From: DRPG01 sp964655065
GTDB lineage: Bacteria; Myxococcota_A; UBA796; GCA-2862545
DNA length: 64,000 nt
NCBI GenBank assembly: GCA_964655065.1
Contig: CAZZLC010000014.1
Coordinates: 78,048 to 142,047 of the forward strand
Direction of reading: 5' to 3'
Shown: positions 34,801 to 43,947 of the stretch, piece by piece
How positions within the stretch are numbered: position 1 is the first letter of the stretch
Layout of the letters: each line of letters begins with the position of its first letter
Notes under the pieces: model-generated
Seen by the model: the letters and a program-made list of their open reading frames with translations, nothing else
Told to the model about the DNA's origin: nothing
The model's database searches: none
Translations under genes and position numbers: made by a program

Positions 34801-35193
34801 ATGGTTTCATTGGTTTCGTTGTTCGTGGTGGCCGCGAGTGCCGGCCCAGCGGTGGAGACGAGCGTTCCCAACGCCGATCCGTGCCTCACCCACCGGGCGG
34901 TGCGGGCGTGTGACGTCCTGCAGCTCGCTGTCCACACCGAGCGCGGGAGCTTCGAGGCGTTCGTGTTCGCGATGCACCACCCCCAGGCCGGCGTGTTCTG
35001 GTTCCAGGAGCGCGACACCGGAGCGTTCTTGAGGGTGGCGCCCCCCCAGCAGGACGCGGAGACGCAGTTCCTCGGGGCGGGCTGGACCGCGCGGACGGCC
35101 GATGGGGTCGCCTACCGAGTCGAGAGCGTGCTTCGGGAGACCTACGTGCTGCGGAGGGTCGAGGAGGGCGGGCGGCTCGCTTCAGCTCCCTGA
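34801..35193 (+). CDS. Small secreted protein of unknown function
   Basis: A 130-residue protein with an N-terminal signal peptide (MVSLVSLFVVAASAGPA) and a compact alpha/beta domain with two Cys (PCLTHRAVRACDVL) that may pair outside the cytoplasm. ATG at 34801 has GGAGG seven bases upstream, which decides it over earlier in-frame starts. It follows the protease gene by 59 bases and may share its promoter. Its 3' end overlaps the convergent phosphatase gene by 12 bases. No family is recognised. Confidence 0.6.
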   Translation: MVSLVSLFVVAASAGPAVETSVPNADPCLTHRAVRACDVLQLAVHTERGSFEAFVFAMHHPQAGVFWFQERDTGAFLRVAPPQQDAETQFLGAGWTARTADGVAYRVESVLRETYVLRRVEEGGRLASAP

Positions 35194-35763
35194 CGAGAGC
35201 GTGGATCGCCAGCGCGCCCAGCTCGTGGGGTCGACGTCGCGGCCCTCGATCTGGGTGTTCTCGATCCGCATCGTGCCGATCTGGTCGGTAGGCAGGCCGT
35301 CGATCAACCCGACCAGGCAGCGGATCACGCCGCCGTGGACGACGGCGAGCATGCGAGAGCCGTCGTCGTGGGTCGCGAACCAGTCGACGACGCGCTGCGC
35401 CAGCATTCGGAGGCTCTCGCCGCCGGGCGGCGCCTCGTTCCACGTCACCAGGGTCGCCGCGCGACCGTCGGCGCGCAGGTCGTCGATGGACGTTCCCTCC
35501 CACTCGCCGACGTGCCGCTCCCGCAGCGCGGCGTGGGACTCGAGCGGGGGCACGTCGTAGGGCCAGCCGAGCTGGGCGGTGCGCACGGCGCGTCGCAGGT
35601 CGGAGCTCACCACTCGGTCGAACGTGTGGCCCACCAGTCGGCCGTGGAGCATCCGGGCTTGATCTTCACCGCGGGGGGTGAGGTCGGCGTCACCGTGACC
35701 CCCCACGATTCGGGACGCGTTGGCGATCGTCTCCCCGTGACGCACCAAGAGGAGGCGACTCAT
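35182..35763 (-). CDS. Histidine phosphatase (phosphoglycerate mutase-like) family
   Basis: A 193-residue enzyme of the branch-1 histidine phosphatases. LLLVRHGETIAN holds the phospho-accepting His and Arg (VRHGET). VVSSDLRRAVRTA and ERHVGEWEG are further active-site segments, and VVHGGVIR has the second catalytic His. Relatives include CobC, GpmB and several small-molecule phosphatases; the substrate is not clear. ATG overlaps the stop of the glutamate dehydrogenase gene (ATGA), so the two are translated together. Confidence 0.9.
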   Translation of the reverse strand: MSRLLLVRHGETIANASRIVGGHGDADLTPRGEDQARMLHGRLVGHTFDRVVSSDLRRAVRTAQLGWPYDVPPLESHAALRERHVGEWEGTSIDDLRADGRAATLVTWNEAPPGGESLRMLAQRVVDWFATHDDGSRMLAVVHGGVIRCLVGLIDGLPTDQIGTMRIENTQIEGRDVDPTSWARWRSTLSSGS

Positions 35764-38700
35764 CGGGCCTCGAGGCGCGAGATCGCGCCGGTGACCCGCT
35801 CCTCGAGCACCAGCAGCGAGGCGACCGTCGGGCGTCGGCCCGCGACCCACATTGCGTCGACCTGGGCCCGAACGTCGCTCAGGAGGCCCTGGGCGAGCTC
35901 GGGCTCCAGCAGATCGACCGTATCGGAGTCGCTGTCGATGGTGCACTTCGCGACCAGGCTCTGGAGCAGCCCGTGGAAGCGGGCCTGCAGGATCCGCAGG
36001 GCCACCGGCTCCCACTGACCGGCCGCCGGACGCTGCGCGAGATCGTCGAGCACGTCCTGCATTCGCGAGGCCCGGCCGATCGCGAGGTGCTGGACCGCGG
36101 TGACCTCGAACGACACGCCGGCGCGTCGCGACTCGGCCCACACGGTCAGCGCGATGTTGAGGTAGCGGGCTCGCATCACGCTCTGCGCCACGGGCTCCGG
36201 GATGTCGCTCGCGAGCAATGCCTCGAAGTCCTCGCGGTTGGCCTCGAGCACCGAGCTCGCCTGGAGCTCGTAGACCTGGCCCGCGGCGTCCATCATCTCG
36301 TTCAGCAGGTCGTCCTGGGGGATGCGACCGTGGGCCGACAGCCAGTAGAGCGCGACCTCGCGGACCCCGGCCTCCACCTCGAGCCAAGCGCGGTAGAGCG
36401 CGTCGAGCCTCACGCTGTTTCGCAGCTCCTCGAGCGTGCCGCGGATCTCCTCGCTGCGCGCGAGCCGCTGGGCCTTGAGGTAGGCCTCGGCGATCTGGGG
36501 CACCGATGCCCCCGTGGACTCGACCACCATGGGGAAGAAGGCGGCGCCGGCGTCCGCCACCATGCGCGTGGTGGCCATCGCCGTGGCGATCGAGCTGGCG
36601 AGCAGGTGCTGGTCGATGTCGTCGGGGTAGTCAGCGCGGATCCGCGCCGGGAAGTAGCTGTGGAGCAGCTGCCGATAGCCGGGCAGGCGCTCGGCGTGAG
36701 GCTGCAGCGAACGGGCGACGTGGATCTTGACCCAGGCCGAGAGCACGGCCAGCTCGGGCCGCGTCAGCCCCTCGCCCTCCGCTGCGCGACGGTGGAGCTC
36801 GTCGTCGTCGGGGAGCTGGAGGTGCTCGCGGGGGCGGTCGAACACGCGCTCCACGAAGGCGATGGCCCGACCGAAGCCGAAGATGTCGTCGCGCGAGCGG
36901 AGCACGTCGCGCGAGATCTGGCGCCCCTGCGCGTTGTTGTCGGCCAGGACGAGGTCGGCGACCTCCTCGGTCATCTCCTCGAGCAGGCGGTTCCGACCCT
37001 CGAGGGTGAGCTCGCCGCGGCCCACCACCCCGTTCAGGAGGATCTTGAGGTTGACCTCCCGGTCGGACATGTCGACGCCGCCCGAGTTGTCGATGGCGTC
37101 GGTGTTGAGCCGCGTGCCCCGCAGCGAGGCCTCGATCCGGGCCGGCTGGGACAGGCCGAGGTTGCCACCTTCGCCCACCACCTTGGCGCGCAGCTCGCTC
37201 GCGTCGATGCGGATTGCGTTGTTCGAGCGATCGTCCACCGCGGCGTGGCTCTGGCCAGTTCCCTTCACGAAGGTCCCGATGCCACCGTTCCAGAACAGGT
37301 CGACGTCCATCTTGAGGATCGCGTTGAGCACCACCTCGGGCTCGGCCCGGTCGACGTCGAGCTCCAGCATCTCCTGCAGGACGGCGTTGAGCTCGATGCT
37401 CTTGGCCCGTCGCTCGAACACCCCGCCTCCCGGCGAGATCAACGAGGGGTCGTACTGGTCCCAGCCGCCCTGAATGGCGAAGAGGCGTTCCCGCTCGACG
37501 TAGCTGCGCTCGGGGTCGGGGTTGGGGTCCAGGAAGATGTGGAGGTGGTTGAACGCTGCGAGCAAGCGGAGCTTGCGGCTCTCGAGCAGTCCGTTGCCGA
37601 ACACGTCGCCGCCCATGTCGCCGACGCCCACGACGGTCACCGGCTGGGTGTAGGGGTCGACGCCGATCTCCGCGAAGTGGCGCCGCACGAGCACCCAGGC
37701 TCCCCGAGCGGTGATGCCGACCTTCTTGTGGTCGTAGCCGTTCGACCCCCCGGACGCGAAGGCGTCGCCGAGCCAATAGTCGTAGGAGGCCGAGAGGCGG
37801 TTGGCGACGTCGGACAGGTGGGCGGTGCCCTTGTCGGCGGCGACGACGAGGTAGGCGCCGTCGTCGTCGTGGACGACCACCCGGGGGTGGCTCACCTGCT
37901 CGCCGTCCACGATGTTGTCCGTCACGTCGAGCAGGCCGCGAATGAACGTCTGGTATTCCCGGTCCGCCATCGCGCGGGCCGCCGCTCGATCCATCGGTGC
38001 GTTCTTGAGGTAGAACCCGCCCTTGCTCCCCGTGGGTACGATCACGACGTTCTTGACCTGCTGGGTGGTCACGAGCCCGAGCACCTCGGTGCGGAAGTCG
38101 TCGCGGTCCGACCAGCGCAGCCCGCCGCGAGCGATCCTGCCGAAGCGGAGGTGGACCCCCTCGACGTCGCGACTGTGCACGTAGATCTCGTACATGGGCG
38201 GGTGCTTGCCCATCATCTTGACGTCCGCGCCGCGGAACTTGAACGAGAGGTAGTGATGTACGCGGTCGGTGCGGTAGGCGTTGGTGCGCACGGTGGCGTT
38301 GACGAGCATGCGCATCGCGCTGAACACGAGGTCCTCGTCGTGGGCCACGATGAGACGGATGCGATGGCGCAGCTGCTCGTCGGCGTGCGCGATGGCGGCG
38401 TCGCGGTCGCCCGGCAGATCCGGATCGAAGCGGACGTGGAAGAGGTCCATGCACAGGCAGACCAGCTCGGGGTTGCCGAGCAGGATCTCGGTCGTGCGCG
38501 CGACGGAGACCTTGATGTTGAGCTGGCGGGCGTAGCGCGCGTAGGAGCGAACCACGTCGACCTGGTGCCACGCGAGGCCGGCCGAGAGCACGAGGCCATT
38601 GAGTCGGTCGTCGGAGAGGGATCCGTCGAACACGCGGGAGATCGCCTCGGTGAGGCGACCCGCGCGCCGCAGGAGCACCGGATGGTCGGCGGGCAGCCTG

Positions 38701-40442
38701 AACGTGTCGATGTGAAGGCGACCCCCGCGGCCCCGAACGATCGTGGCCATGGCGTCGAGCACCTGGAGCCCGAAGTTCGAGAGCACGGGCAGCAGCTGCG
38801 ACAGCACGATGTTGTCGGGCTGGTACACCCGAAGGAAGACCTCTCCGTCGAGCTCGAAGACGTCCGCGCTGACCGCCTCACCAGAGGCGAGCTGCTCGAG
38901 CATCTCGATGTCGCGAACCGTGCGGTCCACCGGCATGTTGCGGATCCACTCGGGCGGAAACGCGCGCCCGTAGGTGTCCGCCAGGCGGTCGGCCGACTTC
39001 TCGCCAAAGCGCTCGGCGAGCGAGACCCAGAGCCGCGCGAGCCAGGGGGTGGCCAGGGATCGGATGCGCTCCGTCAGCTTGTGGACGGCGGCGTCGCCCG
39101 GGTAGCTGACGCCGGTCAGGTAGTAGTGGAGGAGCACGGTGTCGTAGCGACCGATGAACAGCCCGTGGTCGCTGTACGTCGCGTGGGTGGTGGCGATGAT
39201 CTGCTGCTCGAGCTCGCGGCGCAGCTCGTCGCCGAACTGCGACTTCGGCATCGCGACGAGACAGAACGCCGAGTCGGGGGTGTTCATGATGAACGTGACC
39301 CCGACCTCCTGCTGCTGCTCGGCCTCGAACACGAGGTCGACCATCTCGGCGATGGCCTGCTTGTTTGCCGTGAAGAGGAACTCGGTGGGCAGGCTGTCGA
39401 AGACGTTGGCGATGCCCTTGTAGCGGAACGAGCCAGGCTCCGACGACTGCTCGAGGAGGATCTCTCCGAGCACCTTGCGGAGGATCGGGACGTTTCGCGA
39501 GGGCTGGGTCACCGCGCGGTAGGTGAACATGCCGCGGATGAAGAGCTTGATCTCGGTGGCGTCGGGCGAGTCGTTGCCCACGGAGACGTAGATCTCGTCG
39601 ATCCGTCCGGCGCGGTGGACCGGCGACTCGATGGCGCCCTTTCGCACGAAGACGGTGCCGGGGTAGTGCGGCACCGGCCAGTCGTTGCCCGAGTTGCTGT
39701 GGTAGGCACCCGGGATCCGCTGGATGCCGAGAGCCTCCCCGCCGTCGCCCCCGAGGTCGAGTCCCATGAACACGAAGTTCTCGGACATCAGCCAGGTGAG
39801 GAACGCCGCCGTCTCGCGGAGGACCTCGGCGCGGTCGGGCTGACGGTCGCCCATGATCTCGAGCCGGTCGACGGTACGCTCGAGCGTGCGGGTCATCGGC
39901 TTGAAGTCCTGCACCATGGCCTGGACGTGCTGGAGGTTCAGGCGAAGGGTACGGCGCGAGAGGTCGAGATCCTCGATGAGCCGGCCCGAGTCGGCCTCGA
40001 GCATGGTCAGCGACTCGAGACGCCCTCCGGGTTGACCCACGCCGACGAGCTCACCGGTCTCGTCGCGGTTCGCCGAGAACACCAGGTTGAACCCACCCCA
40101 GAAGTCGGCCAGGTTCGACCTGAGGAACAGCCGGATGGTGTCCACGATGAAGGGCTGGTCGTCCATCGCAGAGAGGACGGCCACGCCCTTGGTCTGCCGC
40201 GGGCGGATGTCGACCCGGATCTCGCCGGGCTTGCGGCTTCGCGTGAAGCGGAAGGCCTCCTCCAGGTACGCGAGCACCTGCGTCGGCGGATGGTGGGCGA
40301 GAAAAGGGCCCCGCAGCCGGTTCAGGGTCTCGTCGACGAACTGGTCGAAGAGCCCACGTTCCGTCTCGGGCAGCGACCCCGTCCATCGGGTCAGACTCGA
40401 CCGGATCTGTGCTTTCGACTCCGTGCTCGCTGAACTCAGCAC
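35760..40442 (-). CDS. gdhB: Large NAD-dependent glutamate dehydrogenase (180-kDa class)
   Basis: A 1560-residue enzyme converting glutamate to 2-oxoglutarate and ammonia with NAD, mainly catabolic. The N-terminal ~600 residues carry ACT-like and helical regulatory domains. The catalytic core includes GRIARGGLRWSDR, VPTGSKGGFYLKNAP (~805-815), GGSNGYDHKK, VVGVGDMGGDVFGNG (~930, nucleotide fold) and FWNGGIGTFVKG. The C-terminal ~350 residues are the helical extension of this class. GTG at 40442 has AGGAG upstream. Length agrees with the Streptomyces/Pseudomonas family (1550-1650). It diverges from the TldE-like gene. Confidence 0.93.
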   Translation of the reverse strand: MLSSASTESKAQIRSSLTRWTGSLPETERGLFDQFVDETLNRLRGPFLAHHPPTQVLAYLEEAFRFTRSRKPGEIRVDIRPRQTKGVAVLSAMDDQPFIVDTIRLFLRSNLADFWGGFNLVFSANRDETGELVGVGQPGGRLESLTMLEADSGRLIEDLDLSRRTLRLNLQHVQAMVQDFKPMTRTLERTVDRLEIMGDRQPDRAEVLRETAAFLTWLMSENFVFMGLDLGGDGGEALGIQRIPGAYHSNSGNDWPVPHYPGTVFVRKGAIESPVHRAGRIDEIYVSVGNDSPDATEIKLFIRGMFTYRAVTQPSRNVPILRKVLGEILLEQSSEPGSFRYKGIANVFDSLPTEFLFTANKQAIAEMVDLVFEAEQQQEVGVTFIMNTPDSAFCLVAMPKSQFGDELRRELEQQIIATTHATYSDHGLFIGRYDTVLLHYYLTGVSYPGDAAVHKLTERIRSLATPWLARLWVSLAERFGEKSADRLADTYGRAFPPEWIRNMPVDRTVRDIEMLEQLASGEAVSADVFELDGEVFLRVYQPDNIVLSQLLPVLSNFGLQVLDAMATIVRGRGGRLHIDTFRLPADHPVLLRRAGRLTEAISRVFDGSLSDDRLNGLVLSAGLAWHQVDVVRSYARYARQLNIKVSVARTTEILLGNPELVCLCMDLFHVRFDPDLPGDRDAAIAHADEQLRHRIRLIVAHDEDLVFSAMRMLVNATVRTNAYRTDRVHHYLSFKFRGADVKMMGKHPPMYEIYVHSRDVEGVHLRFGRIARGGLRWSDRDDFRTEVLGLVTTQQVKNVVIVPTGSKGGFYLKNAPMDRAAARAMADREYQTFIRGLLDVTDNIVDGEQVSHPRVVVHDDDGAYLVVAADKGTAHLSDVANRLSASYDYWLGDAFASGGSNGYDHKKVGITARGAWVLVRRHFAEIGVDPYTQPVTVVGVGDMGGDVFGNGLLESRKLRLLAAFNHLHIFLDPNPDPERSYVERERLFAIQGGWDQYDPSLISPGGGVFERRAKSIELNAVLQEMLELDVDRAEPEVVLNAILKMDVDLFWNGGIGTFVKGTGQSHAAVDDRSNNAIRIDASELRAKVVGEGGNLGLSQPARIEASLRGTRLNTDAIDNSGGVDMSDREVNLKILLNGVVGRGELTLEGRNRLLEEMTEEVADLVLADNNAQGRQISRDVLRSRDDIFGFGRAIAFVERVFDRPREHLQLPDDDELHRRAAEGEGLTRPELAVLSAWVKIHVARSLQPHAERLPGYRQLLHSYFPARIRADYPDDIDQHLLASSIATAMATTRMVADAGAAFFPMVVESTGASVPQIAEAYLKAQRLARSEEIRGTLEELRNSVRLDALYRAWLEVEAGVREVALYWLSAHGRIPQDDLLNEMMDAAGQVYELQASSVLEANREDFEALLASDIPEPVAQSVMRARYLNIALTVWAESRRAGVSFEVTAVQHLAIGRASRMQDVLDDLAQRPAAGQWEPVALRILQARFHGLLQSLVAKCTIDSDSDTVDLLEPELAQGLLSDVRAQVDAMWVAGRRPTVASLLVLEERVTGAISRLEAR

Positions 40443-40595
40443 ACCAGGCTCCTTTCGAGCGTTCGGGCCCCGAGAGGGGGAGGGCCCCGGGACCTCCCTT
40501 TAGCAAAGCGGCGTACGGCGCGAAACTTGTCGGTTGTCTCGTTTCTCTGCGGACCAGGGCTGACCGGGGCAGGTCTGCTCGGGTATGATCCGCGA

Positions 40596-40610
40596 TCCGT
40601 CAGTGACGGA
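40596..40610. promoter_or_regulatory. 15-base perfect inverted repeat between divergent genes
   Basis: TCCGTCAGTGACGGA has 7-base arms around a central G. It lies in the 253-base gap between the glutamate dehydrogenase start (40442, leftwards) and the TldE-like start (40696, rightwards), where an operator serving either gene would be expected. Nothing else in the gap looks like a gene. Confidence 0.4.
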
Positions 40611-40695
40611 AGGCGCGTGGGACGATCGGCCGCAGAACCTGCCCCACTCGCCGGACGACCGGGTATCGTCGGAGCACGACACCCCCCGAGGAGCC

Positions 40696-42003
40696 ATGGA
40701 GCTGAACGATCTCACGGTCCGGGTCGCCGAGCTGCGCGGTCGCGTACGGGCGACGGAGCTGTTCTACGTCCGGATCGACGGCCACGACGTCTCGCTCGGA
40801 CGCCGGGCCGCCCGACACGGTTCCGACGCGAGCGAGGTCCTGACCGTCCGAACCTGGCTCGACGAGGGGCGGTTCGGGACCGCGTCCGGGGAGCCCGATG
40901 CGTTCGAGGACCTGGTGCTTGCCGCCTTGGCCCAAGCCGAGGTCGCAGCGCCCGATCCGCACGAGGGACCCGCCGCCCCTCGGGATCAAGACCTCGGCGG
41001 CCTCGGCATCTTCGACCGGCGGTGGGACACGCTGTCCGACAGCCACCGCGAGGACGTGCTGCGCTCGGCCCGGAGCTCGCTGCAGGAGGCGCCGCGACTC
41101 GAGCCCGGCACCTTGAACTATCGCGACGAGCGGGCGATCCGACGCTTCGCGAGCTCTCGCGGGGTCGCGCTGGAGGAGGCTTCCACGCGGTTCGTGGTCG
41201 AGGGAAGCGCCACCGCGGCGTCTCCCGATGGCGCCATTCACCTGAGCGAACGGATCGCGTCGCGAAGGTTCTCCTCGGTGGCCACCCTTCCGCTGGGCGA
41301 GTTCGTCGCCCGGCGAGCGGCGTCGATTCGACAGCCCGGCGAGACGCTGCCGTTCGGTCCCGTACGGGTGGTGTTGACGCCTCGGGCCACCGCTCAGCTC
41401 TTCGGTCGGCTCGGCGAGGCGTTCACCGCGGCCCGAGCGAGCCGTGACGAGTTCTTCCTCGCCAAGCCCGGGATCGCGCTCGACCCCCGGCTCCACCTCA
41501 TCGACGACGGGCTGCTCGCCGGCGGCTTCCACACCCGGGCCTTCGACGATCGCGGGGTGGTGCCCTTGGCCCTCACCTTGCTGCGGGACGGCCGCCCCGA
41601 CGGTCGCTTCGTATCGATCGCGGAGTCCCGCCGACACGACGTTCGCCCGACGGGACACCAGTGGGGCGATCGCCTCGGGCCCAGCAACCTGGTGCTGAAG
41701 TCGGGGACTCGGACCGTCAACGCGCTGCTCGCCGAGCTCCGTGGTCCCTCGCTCCGCGTCGACGATCTCCCCGACCTCGACGAAGGGCTGGATCTCCTCA
41801 CCGGAGGGGCACGTCTCACCGTGCACGGCGAGGTCATGGACGCCAACAGAGCCGTGGGTGCGATGCGGCACGTGGTGATCGAAGGGTCGCTTCAGACCGT
41901 GCTCGGCGAGCTCGTCGAGGTCTGCAGCGACACCGACCGCTGGGGGGCGGTCGACGCGCCTGCGCTCATCACGCAGGGCTGGACGATGTCCTCGAGGGCC
42001 TGA
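40696..42003 (+). CDS. TldD/PmbA(TldE)-family protein, lacking the zinc-protease motif
   Basis: A 435-residue protein. The C-terminal half matches the TldD/TldE fold: DPRLHLIDDGLLAGGFHTRAFDDRG (about residues 265-290), then a strand with LTLLRDGRPDG, SRRHDVRPTGHQ and PSNLVLKSGTRTVNALLAEL. The HExxxH zinc site of TldD is absent, so it resembles the non-catalytic partner TldE/PmbA. TldD/E pairs mature peptides such as microcin B17 and act with gyrase-poison antitoxins. No TldD partner lies in the window. ATG at 40696 has GAGGAG just upstream; ATG at 40585 has no ribosome binding site. Confidence 0.7.
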   Translation: MELNDLTVRVAELRGRVRATELFYVRIDGHDVSLGRRAARHGSDASEVLTVRTWLDEGRFGTASGEPDAFEDLVLAALAQAEVAAPDPHEGPAAPRDQDLGGLGIFDRRWDTLSDSHREDVLRSARSSLQEAPRLEPGTLNYRDERAIRRFASSRGVALEEASTRFVVEGSATAASPDGAIHLSERIASRRFSSVATLPLGEFVARRAASIRQPGETLPFGPVRVVLTPRATAQLFGRLGEAFTAARASRDEFFLAKPGIALDPRLHLIDDGLLAGGFHTRAFDDRGVVPLALTLLRDGRPDGRFVSIAESRRHDVRPTGHQWGDRLGPSNLVLKSGTRTVNALLAELRGPSLRVDDLPDLDEGLDLLTGGARLTVHGEVMDANRAVGAMRHVVIEGSLQTVLGELVEVCSDTDRWGAVDAPALITQGWTMSSRA

Positions 42004-42063
42004 CCGCAAATTTTTGCGCCCAGGTCTATCGAAGGGGTCCCTTCGATCCGATTGCCAGGACGT

Positions 42064-43020
42064 ATGGCACTCGAACTCCTCGTTCATCCTCCCTCCGGAC
42101 CAAAGCAGGCGGTCCCCATCGAAGGCTCGGTCGCCATCGGTCGGGGGCCCGAGAACGATCTCGTCCTGCCGACGGACCGGGTGTCCTGGAACCACGCGCT
42201 CGTGTGGGAGACCGAAGGCAAGGTCTTCGTCAAGGACCTGGGCAGTCGCAACGGCACGCGCCTCGACGGTCAGCCGCTCACCGACGCCACCGAGTGGCCG
42301 ATGGGCACTCGGCTGCAGATCGAGGACGTCGAGCTGACGTTCTCGGTGGCCGACCCCCGAGAACCCAGGACCTTCCTCGCGATGGCCGTCGAAGACGTCT
42401 CCTCCGGGGTGCGCTTTCCGCTTCGGCAGTCGCACACGCTCATCGGCGACGACCCCAATGCGGATCTCCGGATCCCGGAAGGCTCCGGCGAGTCCGGGGT
42501 GCTGATCGCGCATCCCGACGGCGAAGTCTGGATCGGGATCCACGACGAAGACCGCCAGCTCGAGAAGAACGAGTCGTTCTCGATCGGCGGCGTGGAGCTC
42601 CGGCTCGTCGAGGCCGAGGCGGGCTGGCTGCCCACCGCCACCGACGAGGAGACGAGCCACCCCTACGTGGTGGAGACCGCCTTCGACCCCGATCGAGGGC
42701 CGTGGGCGCGCTTCCGCTGTCTCGATACTGGTCGCTCGCACACGCTGACCGCGGACAATCGCGTCGCGATGATCTACTTCCTGGCCGAGTCGCTCAAGGA
42801 AGACCTCGACAAGCGCGTCACCGATCCCGGCTGGCGCTCCAACGAGTCGGTGCGGGTCGCGGTGTGGGGGCGCTCCGCGCGCCACGAGGGACCCCGCAAG
42901 CTCAAGGCCCTCCTCCACAACATCCGAGCCGAGCTCCGCAGCGCGCAGCTCGACCCGTGGTGCCTCGAGAAGCGACGTGGGTTCGTGAGACTCCGGGTTC
43001 GCCAGGTCGAGGTCAGCTGA
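42064..43020 (+). CDS. FHA-domain protein with C-terminal winged-helix (OmpR-type) domain
   Basis: A 318-residue putative regulator. FHA domain 1 (~5-98) keeps the phosphothreonine-binding residues: GRGPENDL with Arg27, VSWNHA with Ser41 and His44, and GSRNGT with Asn63. Residues ~108-200 look like a second, degenerate FHA domain (HTLIGDDPNADLRI). The C-terminus (~215-318) resembles an OmpR-type DNA-binding domain: VRVAVWGRS, LLHNIRAELRS and KRRGFVRLRV. There is no receiver domain, so control would come from a Ser/Thr kinase. ATG at 42064 has AGGA upstream. It follows the TldE-like gene by 60 bases. Confidence 0.75.
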   Translation: MALELLVHPPSGPKQAVPIEGSVAIGRGPENDLVLPTDRVSWNHALVWETEGKVFVKDLGSRNGTRLDGQPLTDATEWPMGTRLQIEDVELTFSVADPREPRTFLAMAVEDVSSGVRFPLRQSHTLIGDDPNADLRIPEGSGESGVLIAHPDGEVWIGIHDEDRQLEKNESFSIGGVELRLVEAEAGWLPTATDEETSHPYVVETAFDPDRGPWARFRCLDTGRSHTLTADNRVAMIYFLAESLKEDLDKRVTDPGWRSNESVRVAVWGRSARHEGPRKLKALLHNIRAELRSAQLDPWCLEKRRGFVRLRVRQVEVS

Positions 43021-43735
43021 CGGCGCAGACGCCGGACGACAGACCCTCGAGACCCCGCCAGAGGCGCTCGAACTCGACACGGTAGGCCTCGGTGAGCCGC
43101 TGGTCGTCGGTGACGAGCACGTTCTCCTGGTTGGCCTGGGCCGCACTCCGCGTCCAGTTGTAGGAGCCGGTCAGCAGCACCCGCGCGTCGAACAGCGCGA
43201 ACTTGTGGTGCATGTGCGCGGGCGTCTGGTCCATGCGCACCTCGATGCCCATGCTCGCGAGGTCGCACACATCGGAGCCGAGGTCGGCTGCCTTGTTGCC
43301 GTCGGAGACCACGCGAACCGCGACGCCGCGACGGTGAGCCTCCACGATCCCGTCCGCGATGCGGTCGTCGGTGATCGTGAACACGCAGATGTCGATGGCG
43401 TGCTGGGCAGCGTCGAGCAGGCCGGTGATGCGCTGCAGCGGACGGAGGCCCGGGCTGAACAGCGCATCGGCCAGCGTGGGCACGCCCGGGGGGCGTCCCG
43501 AGTGGGCGATCGTCTTGACGACGTCTTCGAGCCAGTCGAGCACCTGCGCGACCTCGTGGCCCGAGGGGGCGGGTCCGGCGAGCACCTCGCGGGCCTGCTC
43601 GAACGCGCGGTGGCGCCACAGCGCGAGGTCGCGGCCTGGCGTGGTCTCGAGCAGCTCGGACAGCGCCCGTCGCTCGCTCCGAGACAGGCGACGGTCCTCG
43701 AGCGTCTCGCGCAGCACGGCGTCGATGTCGGTCAT
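43013..43735 (-). CDS. Phospholipase D-like (HKD) protein, Nuc-type
   Basis: A 240-residue protein with a helical N-terminal ~95 residues and one PLD catalytic module. The module contains GLLDAAQHAIDICVFTITDD, then the HKD motif H176-x-K178-x4-D183 (HHKFALFD), GSYNWT (190-195) and QEN. Single-HKD proteins such as Nuc endonucleases work as dimers and hydrolyse phosphodiesters in DNA or RNA; a phospholipase role cannot be excluded. No signal peptide is present. ATG at 43735 is the chosen start. The 3' end overlaps the convergent FHA gene by eight bases. Confidence 0.82.
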   Translation of the reverse strand: MTDIDAVLRETLEDRRLSRSERRALSELLETTPGRDLALWRHRAFEQAREVLAGPAPSGHEVAQVLDWLEDVVKTIAHSGRPPGVPTLADALFSPGLRPLQRITGLLDAAQHAIDICVFTITDDRIADGIVEAHRRGVAVRVVSDGNKAADLGSDVCDLASMGIEVRMDQTPAHMHHKFALFDARVLLTGSYNWTRSAAQANQENVLVTDDQRLTEAYRVEFERLWRGLEGLSSGVCAVS

Positions 43736-43947
43736 GCGTCCGAGTCTACCCGAAGTGGCCCGCCGACACCTTCCGGCCGAACACGCGACCGGTGAACGGC
43801 AGGATGGCGGCGTCGTCGCCGACGGCTCCCGCGACCACCGCCAGCAGGGGCTCGCGTGGGGCCGCTCGTCACTCGCCGCTTGCGTCACCCTCGCCGGGAA
43901 GGGGGCTCGGATCCTGGGCGAAGAAGCGGCCGGCGGCAAGGTGGGAC

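Noticed and set aside
35973..40433. A 1486-codon open frame on the plus strand opposite the glutamate dehydrogenase gene
   Set aside because: Mirror image of the real gene; no recognisable domain, and the opposite strand matches GDH throughout.
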